Position numbers and translations under genes: made by a program | Notes under the pieces: generated by a model | What the model saw: the letters and a program-made list of their open reading frames with translations, nothing else | The model's database searches: none | Told to the model about the DNA's origin: nothing | DNA from: Allium sativum | Taxonomy: Eukaryota > Streptophyta > Magnoliopsida > Asparagales > Amaryllidaceae | NCBI GenBank assembly: GCA_030737875.1 | Contig: CM060912.1 | Coordinates: 127,853,993 to 127,917,992, forward strand | Direction of reading: 5' to 3' | DNA length: 64,000 bases | Shown: in pieces, positions 11,827 through 21,198 of the stretch | How the letters are laid out: each line of letters begins with the position of its first letter | How positions within the stretch are numbered: position 1 is the first letter of the stretch

Positions 11827-12034
11827 GACGCGAGGTTAGGTTTAGGGGTGGAAGTCTGCCCGGACCCCAACGGCATATCCAGCAGCCACTAATGTTGAAA
11901 CTAATGTGGGAGGTCTAAGTGCGCAAATACGAATCGGGCTAAGACACGAGGTTAGGCCCAACAGTGGAATAAGATTGCCCGGACCCGATCGATATATCCA
12001 GCATTCGCACGTTGTTGACCTAATGTGGGAGGTC
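11827..12034 (+). repeat. Paired hairpin module in E2-A 3' LTR
   Basis: Units at 11827-11915 and 11943-12034. Each runs GACRCGAGGTTAGG to CTAATGTGGGAGGTC around a centre containing GCCCGGACCC. The first unit has lost part of the 5' arm seen in copy B (GGTTTAGGGG in place of GGTTGCATTA). Confidence 0.62.
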
Positions 12035-13376
12035 TAGCCCATTATGAACCATACATGGACATGGTAATGAATTGGACTACTTAACCAAATCTAATCCATA
12101 GGGATTGTATGATTGTGAAATAAGTTAGGGTTAAGTAAATTGATTGGATAATGGACGGGTTAAGAAAATCTAGAGGGGATGGGTAATATTTACATATAGG
12201 CCCACAAACTTAACTCGATATGGTTATATAATTAAAGACACCTAGTGCTATACATAACCAGAGGAAAAATATAAAAGTTATGTAATTAAAGACACCTGTT
12301 AGGGTAAGCATAACTGAATAGGGCTATGTAATTAAAGACACCTAGTGGTATACATAGTTAGTGAAAAACCTAGTGGGGGATACAAGACAAAGAGGAGAGC
12401 TTGTATCATATTGTGTGGGACCCATTTCAGTCAGTAACCTAGAGTAAGTATCAAATAAAATACTCTGTGCTAGGCGGAGAGGGGACACGCTTACCGACTG
12501 ATTGTAAGAGATCCAAACGTGGAGGACGGTGTGGACGGCGCAAACCGACTGGGTCATGTGCGTGCATGTGCCAGGCAGAGGGGGATAAGACGACTATAAC
12601 ACCAACAGATATGGGCTGTGCATATCAGTGAGGGGTTGCCACTATAGGATGTCATACATCCTACTGTGGGGCCAGCACAGAGTATCTCTGGAGTAGGGAG
12701 CCGATCGATTAGGATAGTGTTTAGGGTACATTTGGACATATGCCCTAAGTCTACCACCTTATATTAGAAGGGGTCATCTCATTCTAGTTGTACTAGTAAT
12801 AGTACAGAGTAATCATTAGAGAAGCGTATACACCTTATCCTCTCTATCTTGTCATGGCTCCCATTTATGTAGTGATCTCCCTTGTTCGCTTTATATGTCT
12901 GTCATGTTACTTTTACTTATTTACTCGCTAAAAGTCACTAGACTCGCCAGACTTTATGTCCGACCCTTTTGTTTCCTATTTTTTCTTCTGTTCCCCCCTC
13001 CCCCCAGATTCTCAGGGAGGAAACACTCTGGCTTAGTCAGGACTCACATATCATCTTGCTAGAGCTTCTTTCGAAGTATGGCTCAAGTTTTTATCTCTAT
13101 TATGACTTTGTCTCTTTTACTTAGGTAATTATGTTTTCTTTTAAGTATTTATGTACTTTGATGTTGAAAGACAGAAATTATGTTGTTGTAATGGTTTTTG
13201 AGACTCATGGTATTTTGAACCACGCTGTAAGATTTGGGTTTGAAACAAAAATTTAAATTTTTGCTGCTATCTTATTTATGTATGTCTTGTAAAATTCTGT
13301 GTCTGTTTACCTATAACACTTCATGAAACTTAATGCACTCCCTTTGTGAGTGAATAAACAGATGTGGGGTGTCACA

Positions 13377-14969
13377 CTCCTGTATTGTTTAAAATAAAGT
13401 CTTGCCTTCAAGATTGAATCATCCATTCACATAGCACATGCCTTTTAGTGTCCAGGGCCAACGTTTTTATAATTTTTGAATCATATGACTTAATTTAAAG
13501 TATATAATCAAATTTCTAATTAAATACTTGTAAATAAAAGTTTGACCTTTTACTAAGACATTTGGTCTTGTAACATGATTCTTTCTTTCTGAGTTTAATT
13601 TTGAAATGCCTCTTCCTTTTTCAAAAATTCAATTTCGAATGGTGCATTTTTGAAATACTATCATGCAAACTTTTGCGTATTTTTTCTTTTACATGAGTGT
13701 TGTGGCAACCGTTAGTTGTATATTTGTCACAAGACCTCTGCCTACAGGTCAACCCATTCATCGAGGGTAGTCGTTTAGTAGTATGATTCTTGCTCTCGGA
13801 ATGCCTTTCTCTTCTCAGTGAACTTTAGTTCATAAGTAGGCTTGTTTGAAGATGCTTATAAAGCTGTTACATAATTTGACTTTTATGCTACAAATCTATC
13901 CTTTCAGCTTGTGTATTTGACTATTTGGTCTCATCACATGATTCTCACTTAGGTCGGGGGATACCTAATATTATGGCAAAATTAGGCTTATTTTAAAGAT
14001 GATATTCTTTCCAGGTTCTTTATAAATTGACCTTTAGTTGCATGCTATCCCAAGACCTGTACATGTCAACCATTTCATCACAGGGCATTTGGTCTAGTGG
14101 TATGATTCTCGCTTTGGGTACGAGAGGTCCCGAGTTCGATTCTCAGAATGCCCCTTTTGTTTTGCATTTTTGTTCAGATAAATCCTCTTTTTAAGACGAT
14201 GACATCGGTAAATCATTCTAATTTTGGTAGCATGTTTTCGCTGGTGCAGTGTATCTAAGCACATGCTTTCCACCTCATGGCTAAGCATATAATAGAACAG
14301 TTAGTTTATATCATAGCTGAACAGTTAATTTATTATAACATCTCGCTTTGTCTAAGTGACGATGTAATAGTGAGACACTGATTAGTTAATTGTTTCTCCT
14401 CAATTCAGCCTACTTACCATCAAACTTCATTCCTTGATTGCTATCAATTTAAGATTTCAGTTTTGGAGTTTGATTTTATGAGTGTTTGAAATTAGGGTTT
14501 TGTTTATTTTAAGTTGGGGTGGGTTTTGTTTATTTTCAGTTGGGATTTTACAGTGCGTAAGATATTTTCCTAGAAAGTTAAAATAAGTTACTCCACAAAA
14601 CCATGTTAATAATATATTATTTTTGTTAGAACGTTCTACAAAACAACGAAATTTCTGAATGTGTAATGGCTGAAAATGGTAATTTATTAAATTGTTCAAA
14701 GAACCATAAAGAGACTACTATTAAAAACCATTCTAGTCGTATGTTTACCCACAAAGGGAGGAAAAAATTACAGCTAAAGTCTTAAGCTGATAGACCTTGA
14801 GAATACAGAGGTTTTTTTAGGGGGAGGGAACCCTTAATCGTGCATTTCTATTTATTGAATTTGTTAATGGTAACGTTATGTATGGTGACATTCTGGTAAC
14901 ATAAAATCTAGTATGAATTCAAATACTACTTTAGGTGAAAGTGCTGAATTTGTCTTTTAATGATTTTAT
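13377..14969 (+). repeat. Array unit 1
   Basis: Contains relic A at 13557-13611, relic B at 13765-13805, relic C at 13922-13965 and the full-length but mutated tRNA at 14083-14154. The remaining about 800 bp is AT-rich with no reading frame I trust. Confidence 0.75.
14083..14154 (+). tRNA. tRNA-Pro(UGG), decaying copy
   Basis: 72 nt, acceptor GGGCATT/AATGCCC with C73, anticodon TGG in the loop TTTGGGT. Two stem mismatches are visible: A in place of G at the closing pair of the anticodon stem (C-A), and A in place of G in the T stem (CTCAG). A TTTT terminator follows. It may fold poorly and could be a pseudogene. Confidence 0.7.
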
Positions 14970-15148
14970 TCTTGTATTGTATAAAATAAGGGCTAGCCTT
15001 CAAGATTGAATCTTCCATTCACATAACATATACCTTTTAGTGTCCAGGGCCAACATTTTTATAATTGTTGAATTATATGACATAATTTAAAGTATATAAT
15101 CAAATTTCTAATTAAATACATGTCAATACAAATTTGGCATTTTACCAA

Positions 15149-15203
15149 GACATTTGGTCTTGTAATATGATTCTTTCTCTCTGAGTTTAATTTAGAAGTG
15201 CCT
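15149..15203 (+). pseudogene. tRNA-Pro-like relic A (unit 2)
   Basis: GACATTTGGTCTTGTAATATGATTCTT aligns with the acceptor and D arm of tRNA-Pro. The anticodon arm is deleted, GAGTTTAATT aligns with the T arm, and GAAGTGCC with the 3' acceptor. Equivalents are 13557-13611, 18243-18297 and 50367-50421. Unit 3 has lost it. Confidence 0.6.
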
Positions 15204-15356
15204 CTTCCTTTTTCAAAAATTCAATTACAAATGGTGCATTTTTGAAATAATATCATGCAAACTTTTGCGTATTTGGCCTTTTACGTGAGTGTTTTGGCAA
15301 CCGTTAATTGTATGTTTATCATAAAACCTCTGCCTACAGGTCAACTCATTCATCAA

Positions 15357-15399
15357 GGGCAGTCGATATAGTAGTATGATTCTCACTCTCGGAACACCC
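15357..15399 (+). pseudogene. tRNA-Pro-like relic B (unit 2)
   Basis: GGGCAGTCGATATAGTAGTATGATTCTCACT matches the 5' half of tRNA-Pro and CTCGGAACACCC the 3' end, with the middle missing. The flank upstream (ACCTCTGCCTACAGGTCAACTCATTCATCAA) also resembles the flank of the intact gene (ACCTGTTCAAATCAACCATCTCATCAAA), so gene and flank were duplicated together. Equivalents are 13765-13805, 16834-16876, 18450-18492 and 50576-50617. Confidence 0.62.
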
Positions 15400-15515
15400 T
15401 TCTCTGCTCAGTGAACTTTAGTTCATAAGTAGGCTTGTTTAAGGATGTTTATCAAGCTGCTACATAATTTGACTTTTATGCTACAAATCATTCCTTTCAG
15501 CTTGTGTATTTGACA

Positions 15516-15559
15516 ATTTGGTCCCATTGCATGATTCTAACTTAGGCCGGGGGATATCC
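15516..15559 (+). pseudogene. tRNA-Pro-like relic C (unit 2)
   Basis: ATTTGGTCCCATTGCATGATTCTAACTTAGG resembles the D arm and anticodon 5' arm of tRNA-Pro; no T arm can be recognised. It is the weakest of the three relics. Equivalents are 13922-13965, 16992-17036 and 18608-18652. Confidence 0.45.
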
Positions 15560-15675
15560 AATTTTATGGAAAAATTAGGCTTATTTCAAAGATGATATTT
15601 TTTCCAGGTTCTTCATAAATGGACCTTAAGTTGCATGCTATCCTAAGACCTGTTCAAATCAACCATCTCATCAAA

Positions 15676-15747
15676 GGGCATTTGGTCTAGTGGTATGATT
15701 CTCGCTTTGGGTGCGAGAGGTCCCGAGTTCGATTCTCGGAATGCCCC
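15676..15747 (+). tRNA. tRNA-Pro(UGG), intact
   Basis: 72 nt with all stems paired: acceptor GGGCATT/AATGCCC, anticodon stem CTCGC/GCGAG around loop TTTGGGT (anticodon TGG), T stem CCGAG/CTCGG with loop TTCGATT, and discriminator C73. CCA is not encoded, as expected for a nuclear gene. The internal A box (TGGTCTAGTGG) and B box (GAGTTCGATTC) are present and TTTT follows after the mature end. It would decode CCA and other CCN proline codons. This is the best candidate of the array for an active gene. Confidence 0.93.
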
Positions 15748-16575
15748 CTTTTCATTTTGTATTTTTGTTCAGATAAATCCAATTTTTAAGATGATGACAT
15801 TGGTAAATCAATCTAATTTTGGTAGCATATTTTCGCTGATGTAGTGTATCTAAGCACGTGCTTTCCACCTCATGGCTAAATATATAGCCGAACAGTTAGT
15901 TTATATCTAATGCGAACAGTTAGTTTATTATAACACTTCCAATACTACCCGGCTTTGCTTGAGCGACGATGTAACGGTGAGACACCGATTTAGGTAATTG
16001 TTTCTCCTCAACTCAGCCTACATACCATCGAACTTCATCTCTTGATTGCTATCAACTTAAGAGTTCAGTTTTGGAGTTGGATTTCAAGAGTATTCGAAAT
16101 TAGGGTTTTGTTTATTTTAAGTTGGAGTGGGTTTTGTTCATTTTCATTTGGGATTTTAGAGTACGAAAGATATTTACGTGGAAAGTTAAAGAAGTACTCA
16201 ACAAAACCCTGTTTATAGTACTATTATTTTTGTTAGCACATTCTACAAAACAATAAGAGTTCTGAACATGTAATGTTTGAAAATGGAAATTTATTAAATT
16301 GTTCTATGAACTATAAGGAGGCTACTTTTGAAAACCATTCCCGTCATATGCTTAGCCATAAAGGGGAAATAAAGGAGGATAGCTAAAGTCTTAAGCTAAT
16401 AGACCTTAGGAGTAAAGAGCATTTTTGGGAGGAAAAACCTTAATCGTGGATTTTTAGTTGTTGAATTTGTTAATGGTAACATTATGTATGGTGACATTCT
16501 AGTAACATCAAATCTAGTATGAGTTCAAATCCTGCTTCAGGTGGAAGTGCTAAATTTGTCTTTGAATGGTTTTAT

Positions 16576-18063
16576 TCCTGTATTGTATAAAATAAAGGCT
16601 TGCCTTCAAGACAGAATCTTCCATTTACATAGCATATGCATTTTAGTGTCCCGGGCCAACATTTTTATATATGTTGAATCATATGAATTAATTTAAAGTA
16701 TGTAATAAAATTTCTAATTAAATACATGTACATGCAAACTTTTGCGTATTTTGCCTTTTACGTGAGTGTTTTGGCAACCATTAATTGTATATTTGTCACA
16801 AGACCTCTGCCTACAGGTCAACCCATTCATCAAGGGCAGTCGATATAATAGTGTGATTCTCGCTCTCAGAATGCCCTTTTCTACTCAGTGAACTTTAATT
16901 CATAAGTAGTCTTGTTTGAAGATGTTTATAAAGCTGCTACATATTTTGACTTTTATGCTACAATTTTATCCTTTCAGCTTGTGTATTTGACTATTTGGTC
17001 CCATCGCATGATTCTAACTTAAGCCGGGGGATATCCAATATAAAGAAAAAATTAGGCCTATTTTAAAGGTGGTATTTTTTCCAGGTTCTTCACAAATTGA
17101 CTTTAAGTTGCACGCTATCCCAAGACCTGTACATGTCAAACATTTCGTCAAAGGGCATTTGGTCTAGTGGTATGATTCTCGCTTTGGGTGCGAGAGGTCC
17201 CGAGTTCAATTCTCGGAATGCCCCCTTTTCGTTTTGTATTTTTGTTCAGATAAATTCTCTTTTTAAGACGACGACATTGGTAAATCATTCTAACTTTGGT
17301 AGCATATTTTCGCTGATGCAGTGTATCTAAGCACATGCTTTCCACCTCATGGCTAAACATATAATTAAACAGTTAGTTTATATCATAACCGAACAATTAG
17401 TTGATTATAACCCTTCCCAATTCTACCTCGTTTTGTCTAAGCGATGATGTAATAGTGAGACACCAATTCAGGTAATTATTTCTCCTCAACTCAGCCTACT
17501 TACCATCAAACTTCATATCCTGATTGCAATCGACTTAAGAGTTCAGTTTTGGAGTTAGATTTTATGAGTATTTGAAATTATGGTTTTGTTTATTTTATGT
17601 TGTGGTGGGTTTTGTTTATTTTTAGTTGGGATTTTAGAGAGCGAAAGATATTTTCCTCTAAAGTTAAAATAAGTTACTCCACAAAACCCTATTTATGTTG
17701 TATTATTTTTGTTAGAACCTTTTACAAAACAAGGAAAGTTATGAACATGTAAGGGTTGAAAATGGTAATTTATTAAATTGTATAATGAACTATAAAGAGG
17801 CTACTATTGAAAATGATTCTCGTCGTCTGCTCAACCACAAAGGGGGGAAAAGGTAGAAAAAAATTGCAGCTAAAGTCTTAAGCTGATAGAACTTAAGAAT
17901 GCAGAGCTTTTTGGGGGGGGGGAACCATTAATCGTGGATTTTTATTTATTGAATTTGTTAATGGTAACATTATGTATGGCGATATTCTGGTAACATTAAA
18001 TATATTATGAGTTCAAATCCTACTTTAGATGAAAGTGCAAAATTTTTCTTTGAATGATTTTAT
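16576..18063 (+). repeat. Array unit 3 (relic A deleted)
   Basis: Relic B is at 16834-16876, relic C at 16992-17036 and the tRNA at 17153-17224. About 110 bp including relic A is missing near 16735, which explains the shorter unit. The tail includes a G run near 17915. Confidence 0.75.
17153..17224 (+). tRNA. tRNA-Pro(UGG), intact
   Basis: 72 nt, same stems and anticodon TGG as the copy at 15676. The only change is G to A in the T loop (TTCAATT), a position where A is common in tRNAs, so B box and fold are kept. TTTT terminator follows. Confidence 0.9.
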
Positions 18064-19328
18064 TCCTGTATTGTGTAAAATAAAGGCTTGCCTTCCAGTT
18101 TGAATCTTCCATTCACATAGCATATGACTTTTAGTGCCCAGGGCCAACATTTTTATAATTGTTGAATCATATGAATTAATTTAAAGTATATAATCAAATT
18201 TATAATTAAATACATGTACATACAAGTTTGGCCTTTTACCAAGACATTTGGTCTTGTAATATGATTCTTACTCTCTGAGTTTAATTTAGAAATGCCTCTT
18301 CCTTTTTCAAAAATTCAATTTCAAATGGTGCATCTTTTAAATTTATCATTCAAACTTTTGCGTATTTTTCCTTTTACATGAGTGTTTCGGCAACCGTTAA
18401 TTGTATATTTATCACAAGACCTCTGCCTACAAGTCAAACCATTCATCAAGGGCAGTAGATATTGTAGTATGATTCTAGCTCTCAGAATGCCCTTATCTTC
18501 TCAGTGAACTTTATTTCATAAGTAGGCTTGTATGAAGATGTTAATTAAGATGCTACATAATTTGACTTTTATGCTACCAACCAATCCTTTCAGCTTGTGT
18601 ATTTGACTATTTGGTCCCATCGCATGATTCTAACTTAGGCCGGGGGATATCCAATTTTATGGAAAAATTAGGCTTATTTTAAAGATGATATTTTTTCCAG
18701 GTTCTCCAGAAATTGACCTTAAGTTGCACGCTATCCTAGGGACTGTACATATCAACTATTTCATCAAAGGGCATTTGGTCTAGTGGTATGATTCTCGCTT
18801 TGGGTGCGAGAGGTCCCAAGTTCAATTCTCGGAATGCCCCCTTTTCGTTTTGTATTTTTGTTCAGATAAATCATCTTTTTGAGACCACAACATTGGTAAA
18901 TCAATCTAATTTTGGTAGCATATTTTCGATGATGTAGTGTATCTAAAAACATGCTTTCAACTTCATGGCTAAACATATAGCCGAATAGTTAGTTTATATC
19001 ATAACCGAATAGTTAAATTGTAACATAGCCGAATAGTTACTTTATTATATCACTTCCCAATTCTACCTGGTTTTTCCTGAGCGACTATGTAATAGTGACA
19101 CACCGATTTAGGAAATTGTTTTCCCTCAACTCAGCTTACATACCATCGAACTTCATCTCTTGATTGCTATCAGCTTAAGAGTTTAGTTTTGGAGTTGGAT
19201 TTTCTGAGTATTTGAAATTTGGGTTTTGTTTATTTTAAGTTGTGGTAGGTTTTGTTTATTTTCAGTTGGGATTTTAGAGTGCGAAAGATATTTACCTGGA
19301 AAGTTAAAGGAAGTTACTCCAAAAAACC
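18064..19328 (+). repeat. Array unit 4 (3' truncated)
   Basis: Relics A (18243-18297), B (18450-18492), C (18608-18652) and tRNA at 18769-18840. It breaks off within the tail at 19328, where LTR-like sequence TGTAACTCCCG begins. Confidence 0.75.
18769..18840 (+). tRNA. tRNA-Pro(UGG), slightly degenerate
   Basis: 72 nt with intact acceptor and anticodon stems and anticodon TGG. The T stem has one A-C mismatch (CCAAG against CTCGG) and the T loop is TTCAATT. TTTT terminator follows. Activity is uncertain. Confidence 0.82.
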
Positions 19329-19728
19329 TGTAACTCCCGTATTTTCCGTAGTCAGATATTTAACTTATTTTATTATATTAAATATTGGTATGGAATTTTA
19401 AATGGATTTAAGGTATATATTTCGTTTATATAACAAAGTTTGAACGTTAAATTTATATACAATTATAAAACGAGCTCGTAACGCCGCGGTAGTTCGTAAT
19501 ATTTAGTTTTGAACTTCAACTGAATATACCGGATCCGATATAAGTCGGATTTCTGTGGAACAAGAAATGTTCGAAAATCTTTGATTATAATTTTCATATG
19601 AAACAGAAAAATCGAGATTTCGTATTATAGATTGTTAGATATGTCCAATTCAAATTTTAGAAAATTTGCTATGGAATATATTAATAATTTAATTCGATTT
19701 AAAAGGATTTTGATCATAACTCCAGCTA
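19329..19728 (+). repeat. Start of an unidentified LTR
   Basis: It begins TGTAACTCCCG, a typical LTR start, abruptly within array unit 4. It is AT-rich and ends where E4 begins (TGAAACAACCC at 19729). No coding sequence. It is called an LTR from its terminus and context only. Confidence 0.45.
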
Positions 19729-21198
19729 TGAAACAACCCACGTTCATTAATGTCACTCACAAAGGGAATGCGTTAACTTCAGTGAAGCATTATAGGTAAG
19801 AGATGCAGATAAATTACAAGACAGACAAATAAAGCCGCGGAAAATAAAGTCATTTTATAATCAACGTAGTTCAGTCAAGCTTTTACAACAATTGACTCAA
19901 TCATAATTAAAAGTATTACATAAAACTTCTGTCTTGATTCAAAAACTTCCAAGCATATAAGAAGCATAAAACATAGCAAAGTAGCATAAGTCCCCAAATT
20001 AAAGTGCAATCACAGCCATAGCCAAAGATAAGAGGTTCCAAGCCATACTTCACAGAATCTCCGAGCTTGGAAAGAGAAACAGTCCAAACTAAGCTGAGCT
20101 ATTGCCTCTCTGACTACATGGGTGGGAACGGAAGAAAAGAAAATGAAAGAAAACAGGTCAGACATAAGTCTGGTAAGTCCAGTGATTTTTAAGCATGTAA
20201 ACAAGATAAAGGATCTTGACATGAATAAACTGAAAATAGGACAATACCGTAAAACAAGATAACTTAAAACAAGATAAGGCAAGTTAAACTGAATGCGCTT
20301 CTACTCTTTCTCTGCTTCTCTACTACCCTATTATCCTGATTTCTATATCTCTACACCACCTAACTAGTGTCCCAACTAGTAATCTGTATAAAATGATAAT
20401 ATTACAATGTGACCGCAATCCCCGCAATTGTGGTAGCCTTCAGGTGTACATCTAGTATGAGGATCTTACCTCAATTAGCTTAATTGCCATGAAGATGTTA
20501 GATGTACCCTTACTACCCTATCGATCGGCTCCTTACTTGTACTAATGTTCCACGTGTCTGTGTCAATCGTCCCTCTCTTGCGCGTAGACACCCTGTGCTG
20601 GTCCCACCATAAGGTGTACCAATCCTTATGATAGCAACCCTACACGATTCAAGATGCACAGTGTGTAACTACTGGTACCCAGTGCCTGCTTTTTCCCACT
20701 CCGGAGTACATGCATGCCAGTAAACCATCGGAACCTACACTGACGTACCCCACCCTTCCTAGTTCAGGGTACCATGATACATCTATATGGGTTTCTACTG
20801 AAATGGGTCCCCATTACTAGGGTTTCCTACTGGTTAAGTTTGTGGGCCTATACATACAAATATTACCCACCTACACGAGATGTACTTAACCCTCCCACCG
20901 ATCAAGCATGTTTATTTAATGGTTAAGTTTGTGGGCCTATATATACTAATATTACCCACCTACACGAGATGTACTTAACCCTCCCACTGATCAAGTCAAT
21001 ACGTATTATTGGTTAAGCTTGCCTTAACCCTATCCGCTTCATTCATGTAATATTGGTTAAGTGTTGTCCATTCATGTTAACTTAACCGACCCACACATCA
21101 TGTTGTATTGGTTAAGTGTTTTCTGTTAACTTAACCCCACTCGTTCATCATGTTATATTGGTTAAGAGTTACCCTCTTGTGTTACTTAACCCCTCTCA
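19729..21198 (-). repeat. E4: truncated Tekay-like LTR
   Basis: TGAAACAACCCACGTTCATT and the following TGTCACTCACAAAGGGAATG resemble the E1 LTR start, and later parts (GCTGGTCCCACCAT, CCAGTGCCT) resemble E3, but it is diverged from both. It breaks at about 21198 directly into E1 integrase sequence, without an LTR end, polypurine tract or 3' untranslated region. It carries an 85-bp direct duplication at 20829-20999. Orientation is inferred from the relatives. Confidence 0.65.
20829..20999. repeat. Direct duplication inside E4 LTR
   Basis: GGTTAAGTTTGTGGGCCTAT ... GATCAAG occurs twice in tandem, each about 85 bp. The inverse of this block exists once in the E2 LTR (near 12135-12225), so the duplication is specific to E4. 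Confidence 0.75.

Larger units (their letters stand above)
3891..13376 (+). mobile_element. E2 copy A: decayed Ty3/gypsy Tekay-like element
   Basis: Plus-strand element made of a truncated 5' LTR (3891 to about 5425), gag-pol relics (5487-9842), a 3' untranslated region with hairpin and polypurine tract, and a full 3' LTR (10407-13376). It is followed by tRNA-array sequence, so the array was its target. The end of the 5' LTR and the primer site are missing in this copy and in copy B, a deletion older than the duplication that ended its ability to transpose. Numerous stops are shared with copy B. Confidence 0.88.
10407..13376 (+). repeat. E2-A 3' LTR, complete
   Basis: 2970 bp, from TGTAACACCCC to GGGGTGTCACA, a near-perfect 11-bp terminal inverted repeat with TG...CA ends. 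Landmarks are the conserved U3 motif (10509-10568), GTCGAC hairpins (10691-10750), a TATA box (10794-10803), the paired hairpin module (11827-12034) and AATTAAAGACACCT repeats (12230-12350). The base after the LTR begins the tRNA-array unit. The matching LTR in copy B is 47194-50186. Confidence 0.9.
1..13853. repeat. Direct segmental duplication, copy A
   Basis: Sequence from the left edge to about 13853 matches 23348-50665 in the same order and orientation: E1 pol and gag, E1 LTR, E2 LTR, E2 gag-pol, E2 3' LTR, then the tRNA-Pro array flank. Both copies carry the same old stop codons, the same lost E2 LTR/primer-site junction and the same array sequence after the E2 3' LTR, so this is a duplication of a finished nest and not repeated insertion. 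Copy A lacks about 1.97 kb relative to copy B at 3890/3891. The left end lies outside the window. Confidence 0.88.
14970..16575 (+). repeat. Array unit 2
   Basis: Most complete unit: relics A (15149-15203), B (15357-15399), C (15516-15559) and the intact tRNA at 15676-15747. The trailing 800 bp is AT-rich, with a TTTTGTTTATTTT-type stretch near 16105-16145. No gene is seen there. Confidence 0.78.
13377..19328. repeat. tRNA-Pro tandem array
   Basis: Four head-to-tail units start near 13377, 14970, 16576 and 18064, with lengths about 1593, 1606, 1488 and at least 1264 bp. Each begins around TCCTGTATTG and carries one full-length tRNA-Pro plus smaller tRNA-like relics A, B and C upstream of it. 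The array is cut on the left by E2 and on the right at 19329 by an LTR start. Another piece is at 50187-50666 in copy B. Apart from the tRNAs there is no convincing coding sequence. Confidence 0.85.

Noticed and set aside
16500..16560. B-box-like GAGTTCAAATCC in array tails as a possible further tRNA relic
   Set aside because: No matching acceptor or D arm nearby; a short match alone is not enough.
13377..19328. Array considered as a CRISPR-like or satellite array
   Set aside because: Units are about 1.5-1.6 kb with tRNA genes inside; no short direct repeats with unique spacers.
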